A stretch of DNA of 64,000 bases from Streptomyces aureus (GTDB lineage: Bacteria > Actinomycetota > Actinomycetes > Streptomycetales > Streptomycetaceae): assembly GCF_000725495.1 (NCBI RefSeq), contig NZ_JNZD01000023.1:1-64000 (forward strand), given 5' to 3'. The position numbers were made by a program, and so were the translations under genes. The notes below the pieces were generated by a model. The model was not told the DNA's origin and did not search any database. It saw only the letters and a program-made list of their open reading frames with translations. How positions within the stretch are numbered: the stretch's first letter is position 1; each line of letters begins with the position of its first letter. Below, one piece after another: positions 35,811-44,395 of the stretch.

Positions 35811-35905
35811 CTCCCTTCGCCGGCATGACCCGGATCAGGTTCGTACGGTCGGAGGCCGCCCAGCCTCCCTCTCAGCCCGGTGCGTCCGGGCTCCCGCGAG
35901 TGCTT
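35811..35905 (-). promoter_or_regulatory. TPP riboswitch (THI element) of thiOSG
   Basis: On the minus strand the RNA reads GGGCUGAGAG, then CCGUACGAACCUGAUCCGG, then GUCAUGCCGGCGAAGGGAG, the three invariant blocks of the thiamine pyrophosphate aptamer in the right order and spacing. Its 3' end covers the Shine-Dalgarno sequence of thiO, so TPP binding should block translation of the operon. No separate terminator hairpin is seen. Confidence 0.96.
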
Positions 35906-35959
35906 TACGTTGGCCACCCTAGCCCGCCCCCGTCCGTCTCAGTAAGGGAGCCTCCGCCC

Positions 35960-36337
35960 ATGGCGCGACCGCTCGACGGCCTCGTCCTCGCCCCCGTCGC
36001 CGACCAGGCCCCGGGCCAGGTCGGCACCCGCACCCGGTTCGCGTACCACGAGCGGGACGGTGTGGTCTGGGCCGACTACGCGGGCGGCGACGTCGTCCGC
36101 GGACACCTCGTGGGCACCCGCGAGGGCGACCGTCTCGACTTCCGGTACGTGCAGCTCAAGACCGACGGGACCACCGCGTCGGGCCACTGCGTGTCCCAGG
36201 TCGTGGACCTGCCCGACGGGCGGGTGCGGCTGGAGGAGACCTGGACCTGGGAGTCGCAGCCGGGCGCGGGGACGAGCCTGGTCGAGGAACTGTCCGGGAC
36301 CGCTGGTGTGGAACAGGTCACCGAGCACATCCGCTGA
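35960..36337 (+). CDS. Conserved small beta-rich protein of unknown function
   Basis: 125 residues from ATG 35960 with AAGGGAG 10 nt upstream. The sequence is a series of short strands (TRFAYHERDGVVWADYAGGDVVRGHLVGTR, then LDFRYVQL, GHCVSQV, RVRLEETWTWES), like small beta-barrel proteins sometimes annotated, without proof, as n-acetylglutamate synthase. There is no signal peptide. It is divergent from the riboswitch-controlled thi operon. I assign no function. Confidence 0.8.
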   Translation: MARPLDGLVLAPVADQAPGQVGTRTRFAYHERDGVVWADYAGGDVVRGHLVGTREGDRLDFRYVQLKTDGTTASGHCVSQVVDLPDGRVRLEETWTWESQPGAGTSLVEELSGTAGVEQVTEHIR

Positions 36338-36357
36338 CTGACGGATTGTCACGTGTC

Positions 36358-36363
36358 TATGGT
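36358..36363 (+). promoter_or_regulatory. -10 box of a leaderless transcript
   Basis: TATGGT ends 6 nt before GTG 36370. Confidence 0.45.
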
Positions 36364-36369
36364 GATCAG

Positions 36370-37608
36370 GTGAGCGATCAGACGCAGGCACAGTCCCCGT
36401 CGTACCGGCCGCTGCCGGACCGGGTCGTCGTGGTGGGCGCGGGCATGGCCGGGGTGCAGACCGCGGTGGCCCTGCGCGAACAGGGCTTCCCGGGCACCGT
36501 CGTCCTGATCGGCGCGGAGCCGCACCAGCCCTACGACCGGCCGCCGCTGTCCAAGGCCGTCCTGCTGGGCAAGGCCGAGGGCTCGGCCTTCGACGTCGAC
36601 TTCGAGGCCCTGGACATCGATCTCAGACTGGGCAGCGAGGCGCTCGGCGTCCGCCCCGGCGACCATGAGCTGGACACGGCCGCGGGACCCGTCCCGTACG
36701 ACGTCCTGGTCGTCGCCACCGGCGCCGAGCCGATCCGGCTCCCCGGCGCCGAGGGGGTGCCCGGGGTGCATCTGCTGCGCACCCTGGACGACGCCGAGCG
36801 GCTGCGTCCCGTCCTCGCCCGCCAGCACGACATCGTGGTGGTCGGCGCCGGCTGGATCGGCGCCGAGTTCGCCACGGCCGCGCGCGAGGCGGGCTGCGCG
36901 GTCACCGTCGTCGAGGCCGCGGACCGGCCGCTCGCCGGGGCGCTGCCGGCCGAGGTCGCCGCCCCGATGGCCGCCTGGTACGCGGACAGCGGGGCCACGC
37001 TGCGCACCGGCGCGCGCGTGGAGCGCATCGAGCCCGGCGCGGTGGTCCTGGACGACGGCTCCCGGGTGCCCGCGGACGCCGTCGTGGTCGGGATCGGCGC
37101 ACGGCCCGCGACCGCCTGGATCGCCGGCTCCGGCATCGAGCTCGGCGCCCACCGCGAGATCCTCGCCGACGACCACCTGCGCACCTCCCTGCCGGACGTC
37201 TACGCGGTCGGCGACTGCGCCTCCTTCCCGTCCGGCCGCTACGAGGAGCGCCTGCTCGTCCACCACTGGGACAACGCGCTCCAGGGCCCGCGCACGGTCG
37301 CCCTGAACATCGTCGGCCAGACCCCGGCCGCCTACGACCCCGTGCCGTACTTCTGGTCCGAGCAGTTCGGCCGGTTCGTGCAGTACGTCGGCCACCACGC
37401 CCCCGGCGACACCCTGCTGTGGCGCGGTGACCCCGCGGGCGCCTCCTGGTCGGTGTGCTGGCTGCGGGAGGGCCGGCTCGTCGCCCTCCTGGCGGTGGGC
37501 CGCCCCAGGGACCTCGCCCAGGGCCGCCGGCTGATCGAGGCGGGCGCGGCCATGGATCCGGAGCTGCTCGCGGACCCGTCGAGGCCGCTGAAGGGCGCCA
37601 CGGCCTGA
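36370..37608 (+). CDS. FAD/NAD(P)-dependent ferredoxin reductase-like oxidoreductase
   Basis: 412 residues from GTG 36370. Two Rossmann motifs are present: VVVVGAGMAGVQTAVALR near residue 20 for FAD and VVVGAGWIGAEFATAAREAG near 157 for NAD(P). The FAD closing motif is VYAVGDCASFP near 277, and the C-terminal domain (SEQFGRFVQYVG and on) is Reductase_C as in ferredoxin reductases of Rieske oxygenase or P450 systems. It passes electrons from NAD(P)H to a [2Fe-2S] or [3Fe-4S] ferredoxin, but no ferredoxin or P450 gene is adjacent. Confidence 0.91.
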   Translation: MSDQTQAQSPSYRPLPDRVVVVGAGMAGVQTAVALREQGFPGTVVLIGAEPHQPYDRPPLSKAVLLGKAEGSAFDVDFEALDIDLRLGSEALGVRPGDHELDTAAGPVPYDVLVVATGAEPIRLPGAEGVPGVHLLRTLDDAERLRPVLARQHDIVVVGAGWIGAEFATAAREAGCAVTVVEAADRPLAGALPAEVAAPMAAWYADSGATLRTGARVERIEPGAVVLDDGSRVPADAVVVGIGARPATAWIAGSGIELGAHREILADDHLRTSLPDVYAVGDCASFPSGRYEERLLVHHWDNALQGPRTVALNIVGQTPAAYDPVPYFWSEQFGRFVQYVGHHAPGDTLLWRGDPAGASWSVCWLREGRLVALLAVGRPRDLAQGRRLIEAGAAMDPELLADPSRPLKGATA

Positions 37609-37672
37609 TCCGTCCCCCCGGGACGGACGCCCTCGGCTTCCGACTGTCGGTCCGGGATGGCACGCTTGTCCC

Positions 37673-38044
37673 GTGACCGAGATTGACGCAAAGATCGATG
37701 CTCTCGTCCCCGCCTGGCTCACCCTGCCCGACATCGCCGAACAGATCGGTGTCGAGGTGACGCGCGTGCGGCAGCTGGTCAAGGAGGGCCAGCTGATCGC
37801 CGTACGCCGTGGTGAGAACCGGGCGCTGCACGTCCCCGCCGACTTCATCGACGTGGCCGAGCAGAAGGTCGTCAAGGGCCTGGCCGGCACCCTGACGCTC
37901 CTGCGGGACGACGGCTTCTCCGACGAAGAGGCCCTGGAGTGGCTCTTCACCCCCGACCCGACCCTGCCCGGCACCCCCGCGCAGGCCCTGAGCGAGAATC
38001 GCGGCACGGAGGTGAAGCGCCGCGCCCAGGCGCTCGCCGTCTGA
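37673..38044 (+). CDS. Rv2175c-like winged-helix DNA-binding protein
   Basis: 123 residues from GTG 37673. The N-terminal half is an HTH (WLTLPDIAEQIGVEVTRVRQ with LVKEGQLIAVRRGENRALHVP), and the C-terminal half a helical domain (VVKGLAGTLTLLRDDGFSDEEALEWLF). This is the pattern of mycobacterial Rv2175c, a DNA-binding protein phosphorylated by kinase PknL, whose gene is adjacent there. Here the corresponding PASTA kinase is 4 kb away with the thi genes between. An imperfect CACGCT box 6 nt before the GTG suggests a leaderless message. Confidence 0.86.
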   Translation: MTEIDAKIDALVPAWLTLPDIAEQIGVEVTRVRQLVKEGQLIAVRRGENRALHVPADFIDVAEQKVVKGLAGTLTLLRDDGFSDEEALEWLFTPDPTLPGTPAQALSENRGTEVKRRAQALAV

Positions 38045-38070
38045 TCCGATTCGAGACCGTCCGGCGCGGG

Positions 38071-38104
38071 AGCGCGGCGGCCCGGGTGTTCCGGCCGCCG
38101 CGCT
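38071..38104 (+). terminator. Hairpin between the Rv2175c-like gene and thiE
   Basis: Perfect 12-bp arms 38071-38082 and 38093-38104 enclose a 10-nt loop, 26 nt after the stop and 30 nt before the thiE ATG. It may insulate thiE from upstream transcription. Confidence 0.65.
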
Positions 38105-38134
38105 TCGCGCGCACCGACAACGGGGGATTCACGC

Positions 38135-38794
38135 ATGCCCGAGACCGCCGCCCCGACCGCGCGGGAGCGCCTCGCCGACGCCCGTGTCTATCTGTGCACG
38201 GACGCCCGCAGACGCCAGGGCGACCTCCCCGAGTTCCTCGACGCCGTCCTGGCGGGCGGCGTCGACATCGTGCAGCTGCGTGACAAGGGCATGGAGGCGG
38301 GGGAGGAGCTGGAGCACCTCCGGGTCCTCGCCGACGCCTGCGCCCGGCACGGCAAGCTCCTCGCGGTCAACGACCGCGCGGACGTGGCGCACGCCGTCCG
38401 CGCCGTCGTCCTGCACCTGGGCCAGGGAGACCTCCCGGTTCCCGCGGCCCGCGCGATCCTCGGCGACGAGGTGATCATCGGCCGTTCCACGCACGCCGAG
38501 GCGGAGGCCGGGGCCGCCGCCGTCCAGGAGGGCGTGGACTACTTCTGCACCGGCCCGTGCTGGCCCACCCCCACCAAGCCCGGCCGCCACGCGCCCGGGC
38601 TCGGACTCGTCCGCAGCACGGCCGCCCTCGGCACCTCCCGCCCCTGGTTCGCGATCGGCGGCATCGACCTCGCGCGGCTGGACGAGGTGCTGGAGGCGGG
38701 CGCCCGCCGTGTCGTCGTCGTACGGGCGATCACCGAGGCGGACGACCCGGGCGCGGCGGCGGCGGAGTTCGCGAAGCGGCTGCGCACGGTGTAG
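38135..38794 (+). CDS. thiE: Thiamine-phosphate synthase
   Basis: 219 residues from ATG 38135. ThiE barrel motifs: [11 protein letters not shown] near residue 45, [51 protein letters not shown] and FAIGGID. It joins hydroxymethylpyrimidine diphosphate and thiazole phosphate into thiamine monophosphate. It has no TPP riboswitch of its own in the 90-nt gap upstream, although thiOSG on the opposite strand 3 kb away does. CWPTPTK in the phosphate loop is a normal variant of the FxTxTK motif. Confidence 0.95.
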   Translation: MPETAAPTARERLADARVYLCTDARRRQGDLPEFLDAVLAGGVDIVQLRDKGMEAGEELEHLRVLADACARHGKLLAVNDRADVAHAVRAVVLHLGQGDLPVPAARAILGDEVIIGRSTHAEAEAGAAAVQEGVDYFCTGPCWPTPTKPGRHAPGLGLVRSTAALGTSRPWFAIGGIDLARLDEVLEAGARRVVVVRAITEADDPGAAAAEFAKRLRTV

Positions 38795-38840
38795 CGGGTC
38801 CGCCGCGCGGGCGCCGGCGCTGACGGCCCGCGCGGAGCTA

Positions 38841-39003
38841 TCCGGCGGGCCCCTGTCCGGGGATCTTGCGGGCCCCTGTTCGGGGATCCGGCGGGCCGCT
38901 GCCCACGCGTCCGGCAGGGCCGCTGCCCACGCGTCCGGCAGGGCCGCTGCCCACGCGTCCGGCAGGGCCGCCGTCCGGGGGTCCGGCGGGGCCGCTGTCC
39001 GAG
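38841..39003. repeat. 23-24-bp tandem array downstream of thiE
   Basis: Units beginning GGGC recur at 38847, 38870, 38893, 38917, 38941, 38965 and 38988. The middle three (GGGCCGCTGCCCACGCGTCCGGCA) are identical; the outer ones are diverged. It fills the gap between thiE and the metF promoter. Confidence 0.8.
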
Positions 39004-39036
39004 GGGTGGACAAGAAATCGACAGATCGGACAAAAA

Positions 39037-40007
<971 letters not shown>

Positions 40008-40063
40008 ACCGGTCGCACCCGCGTACGACACACTGCGTAGCGGCCACTGGGAGAGGGGCGTAC

Positions 40064-41089
40064 ATGGGCTTGACGGTCCTCTATCTGGCATTCGGCATCG
40101 TCGCGTTGTGGCTGCTCGGCGAGGTGCTGCTGCAGTACAAGGCGCGGCTGCGCTTCAGGCTGCTCGCTTTCGTCGGCTTCCTCGGCGTGGTCCTCGGCGT
40201 CCTGATGCACTCGGTCGTGGTCATCGGCCTGGGCGCGGCCGCCTTCACGGTCGGCCAGACGTACGTGACGCTGTCGTTCCGCCAGGGCTTCGCGCAGGGC
40301 TGGGCCATCAACGGTCCCGGTGTCGAGGGCAAGCCCGGCAAGCCCAGCAAGCGCCGCCGCGGCGAGAGCGAGGACGCCGAGGAGCCGGAGGAGGAGACCC
40401 CCGGCCTCGAAGAGGTCGAGGTGGCCGCCTACCGCCGCGAGGACCCGTACGCCGCCGACGAGGACGACGTCTTCACGCCCGCCCAGTCCGACCGCTTCGC
40501 GCCCCCGGAGCCGGCCGAGCCCACGGCCGCCGAGACGACCTCGGTGTACGAGCCGCAGCCGCTGCCCGAGGACACCGGCTCGTACGGCGTGTACGACTCC
40601 GGCGCCTACGCGGCCGCCACCGACCAGTCCTACGCCGGCGCGTCCGCGTCCCAGGACCAGGCGTACTCCACCGGCCAGAACCAGCAGGCGTACGCGACCG
40701 GACAGAACCAGCAGGCCTACGCCTACGACGGCTCCGGCTACACGGGCTACGACCAGCAGCAGCAGTACGGCTACGGCACCGGCCAGCAGCAGTACGCCGG
40801 CTACACGGACCCCTACACGGGCCAGCAGACGTACACCGGCGGCACGTACGACCAGAGCGCCTACAACGGCGGCGACCAGGGCTACGCGCAGCAGCAGGGG
40901 GGCTACGGCCAGGACCAGTACGCCACCGGCACGTACGGCGGCGAGACCCCGGCCGGCGGCGTCTGGGTGCCGCAGCAGCGCACCGACGAGTACGGCGGCG
41001 AACTCCCGCCCGAGCAGCAGCAGTACCCGTACCAGGGCAACGCCAACGGCAACGGCAACGCCGGATACGACGAGCAGTACCGCTACTGA
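40064..41089 (+). CDS. Membrane protein with Tyr/Gln-rich disordered tail
   Basis: 341 residues from ATG 40064 behind GGGAGAGGGG. Two membrane helices (about 3-22 and 29-60) are followed by a basic patch (KPSKRRRGE), an acidic segment and a tail of about 180 residues dominated by Tyr, Gln, Gly, Ala and Asn, with repeats such as TGQNQQAYA and YDQQQQYGYG. Such composition is prion-like and may drive condensation. It lies 56 nt after metF and may be co-transcribed. Related proteins occur in other streptomycetes; no function is known. Confidence 0.82.
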   Translation: MGLTVLYLAFGIVALWLLGEVLLQYKARLRFRLLAFVGFLGVVLGVLMHSVVVIGLGAAAFTVGQTYVTLSFRQGFAQGWAINGPGVEGKPGKPSKRRRGESEDAEEPEEETPGLEEVEVAAYRREDPYAADEDDVFTPAQSDRFAPPEPAEPTAAETTSVYEPQPLPEDTGSYGVYDSGAYAAATDQSYAGASASQDQAYSTGQNQQAYATGQNQQAYAYDGSGYTGYDQQQQYGYGTGQQQYAGYTDPYTGQQTYTGGTYDQSAYNGGDQGYAQQQGGYGQDQYATGTYGGETPAGGVWVPQQRTDEYGGELPPEQQQYPYQGNANGNGNAGYDEQYRY

Positions 41090-41094
41090 CCGGC

Positions 41095-41129
41095 CGGGCG
41101 GCGGGACGCGTCCCGAACCGCGCCGCCCG
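41095..41129. terminator. Hairpin between convergent genes
   Basis: Nine-bp arms 41095-41103 and 41121-41129 flank a 17-nt loop that itself contains the palindrome GGGACGCGTCCC. It lies 5 nt after one stop and 10 nt after the other. Confidence 0.65.
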
Positions 41130-41138
41130 CAGGACTCG

Positions 41139-42668
41139 TCACTGCGAGCCCTGGAAGTCCGGTCCTTCCACGATCAGCCCGGCCACCAGCGCGCCCGACA
41201 TGCCCGCGTGCGGCAGCCCGCCGCCCGGGTGCGCCCAGCCCCCGGCCGCGAAGAGCCCCGGCAGCTGTGTGGTGTTCGCGGGGTGCAGCAGCCGGCCGTC
41301 CGCCGCGGCGAGGGCCGGGGCGGGAACCACGCCGCCCTCCACACCGGTCGCCTCCGCGATGTCCGCCGGGGTGCGGACCTCGTGCCACAGGAGCCGCTCG
41401 CGCAGCCCCGGCAGGGCCCGCTCCGCCGCGTCAAGCACCCGCTCCACGTCCGGTCCCGACACCTCGGTGCCGCGGGGCACGGTGACGGTCAGCGTGACGG
41501 CCTCGTGCTCCGCGTCCGGCACGAGCGCCGGGTCGTCGGGGCGTGCCACCACGAGGGTCGGCGCCGCGGGCACCCCGGGGCGCTCGCCGAAGAGCCGTTC
41601 CAGTTCGCCGTCGCGGTCGGCCGAGTGGACCACTGTCCGGTGCGCCGTCCCGGCGGGCCTGGCGCCGCGCAGCGCGAGCAGCAGCGTGAGCCGGCTGGAC
41701 CCGCCTGCCGACTGCGGCGGCACCTCGTCGGGGCCCCGCAGCGGGCCCCCGGCGACGAGGCCGTCCAGGACGCCGGGCGCCACGCCCGCGATCACATGGT
41801 CCGCCTCCTCGAAGAGGCCCGCACCGGATTCCGGGGCTACCGCGTCCCCGCCCGGGGCGAGCTCCACACCGACGGCCCGGCCGTCCTTCTCGACGATCCG
41901 CTCGACCGTCGTACCGAAACGGAACTCGACCCGGCGCTCCAGGCACCGCTCGTACACGGCGCGGGCCAGCTCCCGGATGCCACCGCGTACGTACCAGGTG
42001 CCGAAGGCGTGGTCCATGTAAGGCAGCACGGAGGCGCTCGCCGGGGCGGTGCGCGGGTCCAGCCCGTACGCCAGGGCGTGGCTCTCCAGGAGGGCCGTCA
42101 GCCGGGGGTCGCGCAGCTCCCAGGCGGCCATCTCGGCGAGGGTGCCTGCCCTGCGGGTGCGCAGGAGCTTGCGGTGCGGCACCGAGGGATAGGGCTCGCG
42201 TCCGGCCAGGACCGTCCAGTTGGGCCACAGCGGCTCCTCCAGGAGCGGCCGGCGCGCCCGGTCCCAGGCCTCCCGGGCCCGCACCAGGAAATCGCCCCAC
42301 CGCGCGCCCGCGCCGTCGCCGAGCGCCTCGTCCAGCGCGGCGAGCACTCCCGCGCGCGAGGCGTTCGGCAGCGAGACCCGGGTGCCGTCGGCGAAGACGT
42401 GGTCCGCCGACGGGTCGACCTGGACCAGCTCGATGCACTCCTCCAGCGGCCGCTTGCCGGTCTTGACGAACAGGTCGCGGTAGACCGCGGGCAGCGGGAG
42501 CAGCCCCGGGCCCGTGTCGAACACGAAGCCGTCCCGCTCGAAGCGGCGCACCGCGCCGCCGTACGTCTCCGTCCGCTCGAACACCACCACCCGGTGGCCC
42601 GCGACGGCCAGCCGGGCGGCGGTCGCCATCGCGCCCATCCCGGCGCCGATCACCGCAATCCGTCCCAT
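41139..42668 (-). CDS. Phytoene desaturase-like FAD-dependent oxidoreductase
   Basis: 509 residues from ATG 42668. The dinucleotide-binding motif is VIGAGMGAMATAARLAVAGH and the next ERTETYGGAVRRFERDGFVFDTGPGLL matches the CrtI/phytoene dehydrogenase family. The C-terminus shows FAAGGWAHPGGGLPHAGMSG. These enzymes desaturate or isomerise polyprenoids with FAD. There is no carotenoid gene near, so it may be a housekeeping relative such as those acting on retinol-like or envelope isoprenoids. TAAAGT lies 7 nt before the ATG, again leaderless. Confidence 0.88.
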   Translation of the reverse strand: MGRIAVIGAGMGAMATAARLAVAGHRVVVFERTETYGGAVRRFERDGFVFDTGPGLLPLPAVYRDLFVKTGKRPLEECIELVQVDPSADHVFADGTRVSLPNASRAGVLAALDEALGDGAGARWGDFLVRAREAWDRARRPLLEEPLWPNWTVLAGREPYPSVPHRKLLRTRRAGTLAEMAAWELRDPRLTALLESHALAYGLDPRTAPASASVLPYMDHAFGTWYVRGGIRELARAVYERCLERRVEFRFGTTVERIVEKDGRAVGVELAPGGDAVAPESGAGLFEEADHVIAGVAPGVLDGLVAGGPLRGPDEVPPQSAGGSSRLTLLLALRGARPAGTAHRTVVHSADRDGELERLFGERPGVPAAPTLVVARPDDPALVPDAEHEAVTLTVTVPRGTEVSGPDVERVLDAAERALPGLRERLLWHEVRTPADIAEATGVEGGVVPAPALAAADGRLLHPANTTQLPGLFAAGGWAHPGGGLPHAGMSGALVAGLIVEGPDFQGSQ

Positions 42669-42703
42669 GGCGGCGACTTTATCGGCCCCCGCGGGACGTC
42701 CCG

Positions 42704-43345
42704 TCAGTCGCGGTCCGGCCAGGGCGGCGCCCCGGCGACCCGGCGGGGCATCGCCCCGGCCGCCCTGCGTTCCTCCCGGCGCTGCGCCCGGCGGCGCAGG
42801 AACCGTCTGATCCGCGAGACGAGGAAGCAGAGCACCGCGAGCCCGGTGAGCAGCAGCGCGCCGGCGATGCTCGCCGCGGCCCAGGGATGGAAGATCGCCA
42901 GCGTGACGATGCCCGCCACCCCGAGGTCCTCGGCGGTGCTCAGGACGAAGTTGCTGAACGGCTCCGGCGAGGAGTTGACGGCCATCCGCGTCCCGGCCTT
43001 GACCGTGTGGCTGGCCAGCGCCGTGGAGCCGCCGATCACGGCCGCCGCCAGATCGGAGACCGAGCCGCTGTGCCCGGCGAGCATCGCCCCGACCCAGGCT
43101 CCCGTGGCGGGCCGGATCACGGTGTGCACGGAGTCCCACACCGAATCGACGTACGGGATCTTGTCGGCGACCGCTTCGCACAGGAAGAGGACGCCCACTG
43201 TGATCAGGATCTCAGGGCGTTGCAGGGTCGCCGGGACCTCGTCGCTCAGGCCGGTGGCGCCGAAGAGGCCGAGGAGCAGCACCACCGCGTAGGCGTTGAC
43301 GCCGCTGGCCCAGCCGCTGGTGAAGACCAGGGGGAGTACGGACAC
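42704..43345 (-). CDS. DUF4126 integral membrane protein
   Basis: 213 residues from GTG 43345. Five or six hydrophobic segments, starting SGWASGVNAYAVVLLLGLFG, with IPYVDSVWDSVHTVIRP between the second and third, are typical of DUF4126. The last 40 residues are strongly basic (RRIRRFLRRRAQRREERR). The family is widespread and uncharacterised. It stands 35 nt upstream of the phytoene desaturase-like gene on the same strand. TACGAT ends 7 nt before the start. Confidence 0.87.
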   Translation of the reverse strand: MSVLPLVFTSGWASGVNAYAVVLLLGLFGATGLSDEVPATLQRPEILITVGVLFLCEAVADKIPYVDSVWDSVHTVIRPATGAWVGAMLAGHSGSVSDLAAAVIGGSTALASHTVKAGTRMAVNSSPEPFSNFVLSTAEDLGVAGIVTLAIFHPWAAASIAGALLLTGLAVLCFLVSRIRRFLRRRAQRREERRAAGAMPRRVAGAPPWPDRD

Positions 43346-43730
43346 GGAGGGGATCGTAACCAGGAGGCGGCGGGGGTGTCCTGGGTCTGAGCACGCAGGC
43401 CTGAGTATCCGTACCTACCCGGTGAGATGAGTAGCCGCACGGATGGGCCCGACCTGCGGGAACGGGAGAGTGGAGGCACGGAGAGGGGCGCGGTTCCGGC
43501 ACCGCCGACACGGGGCGGCGGAACGGGACCCGCGCCCTTGGCCGCTCCTTCCGCCGGCCCGCTCGGCGGGAGCGAGACACGGGGGGACCCGGGGGACGAC
43601 CGAACGGGGGCCCACGGGGGGTACGGGGGAGCACGACGAAGCGCCGGTACGGACGGCCCGCGGGGGACGCGGCCGCACGTACCGGCGCTCTCGTACGCCC
43701 GGAACACCGGTGCGTGCGAAGGGCCCGGCC
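43346..43730. other. 385-nt gap without a recognisable gene
   Basis: Frames are open on the plus strand from an ATG at 43427, but composition is low-complexity Gly/Arg/Pro and it would run into the tetR gene on the other strand, so I do not call it. The gap contains the TACGAT box for the DUF4126 gene and an inverted repeat at 43640-43689. Confidence 0.6.
43640..43689 (-). terminator. Inverted repeat after tetR
   Basis: Perfect 12-bp arms 43640-43651 and 43678-43689 flank a 26-nt loop, 42 nt downstream of the tetR stop. It probably ends the ABC-YhgE-tetR transcript. Confidence 0.55.
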
Positions 43731-44360
43731 TCAGCCGTGGCCGCTCACACGCCCCTGGAGGAGCCGGGACAGCGCCGCGTGGACGTCGTCCAGGGAGCGC
43801 TCCGGCTGGAAGGCCTGCCAGTCCAGGGCGGCCACCAGGACCATCCCGACCAGCGCCGCCGCCGTGAGCGGGATGTCGATCTCCTCGCTCAGCTCCCCGC
43901 CCGCCACGGCGTCGCGCAGAACGCCCTCGACGACCGCCACCGCCTGCTGCCGCACCACCATGAGCGTGGACTGCCAGGCCCGGTTGGTGCGCCACAGCTC
44001 CGCCACGTAGAGCTGGGTGAACGCCGGATAGCGGTTGATGAAGACGAGCCCGGCCCGGATCATCGCGTCCAGCGCGTCGACCTTGCTGCCGCCGTCCCGC
44101 TCGGTCCGCTCCGCCGCGTCCCGCAGCGAGGCCGTCAGCAGTCCCACGCCGTGGCGCAGGAGCTCTTCGAAGAGGACGGACTTGCTCGCGAAGTTGTAGT
44201 AGACCGTGCCCTTCGCGACCCCGGCCCGCTCGGCGATCTCGTCCACCGTGGTGGCGGAGAACCCCTGTTCGGCGATCAGGGTGACGGCCGCCTCGTAGAG
44301 CTTCTGCCGGGTCGCCTCGCGGCGGCTGCCACCGCCCGCCGTGGTGCTGCTGCTTTCCAT
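43731..44360 (-). CDS. TetR-family repressor of the YhgE/ABC operon
   Basis: 209 residues from ATG 44360. The N-terminal HTH reads TLIAEQGFSATTVDEIAERAGVAKGTVYYNFASK, a textbook TetR domain. The remainder is helical with a ligand pocket. It is the third gene in the operon behind a degenerate ABC ATPase and a YhgE/Pip permease, 35 nt after the latter. A strong palindrome stands before the first gene, so autoregulation of the whole operon is likely. Confidence 0.92.
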   Translation of the reverse strand: MESSSTTAGGGSRREATRQKLYEAAVTLIAEQGFSATTVDEIAERAGVAKGTVYYNFASKSVLFEELLRHGVGLLTASLRDAAERTERDGGSKVDALDAMIRAGLVFINRYPAFTQLYVAELWRTNRAWQSTLMVVRQQAVAVVEGVLRDAVAGGELSEEIDIPLTAAALVGMVLVAALDWQAFQPERSLDDVHAALSRLLQGRVSGHG

Positions 44361-44395
44361 GGCTCCGATTGTCACAGGACCCTCCGGGCGCGTGG

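Noticed and set aside
43427..43867. Plus-strand frame of 146 residues opposite tetR
   Set aside because: Low-complexity Gly/Arg/Pro composition, weak start and long overlap with a clear TetR gene on the other strand.
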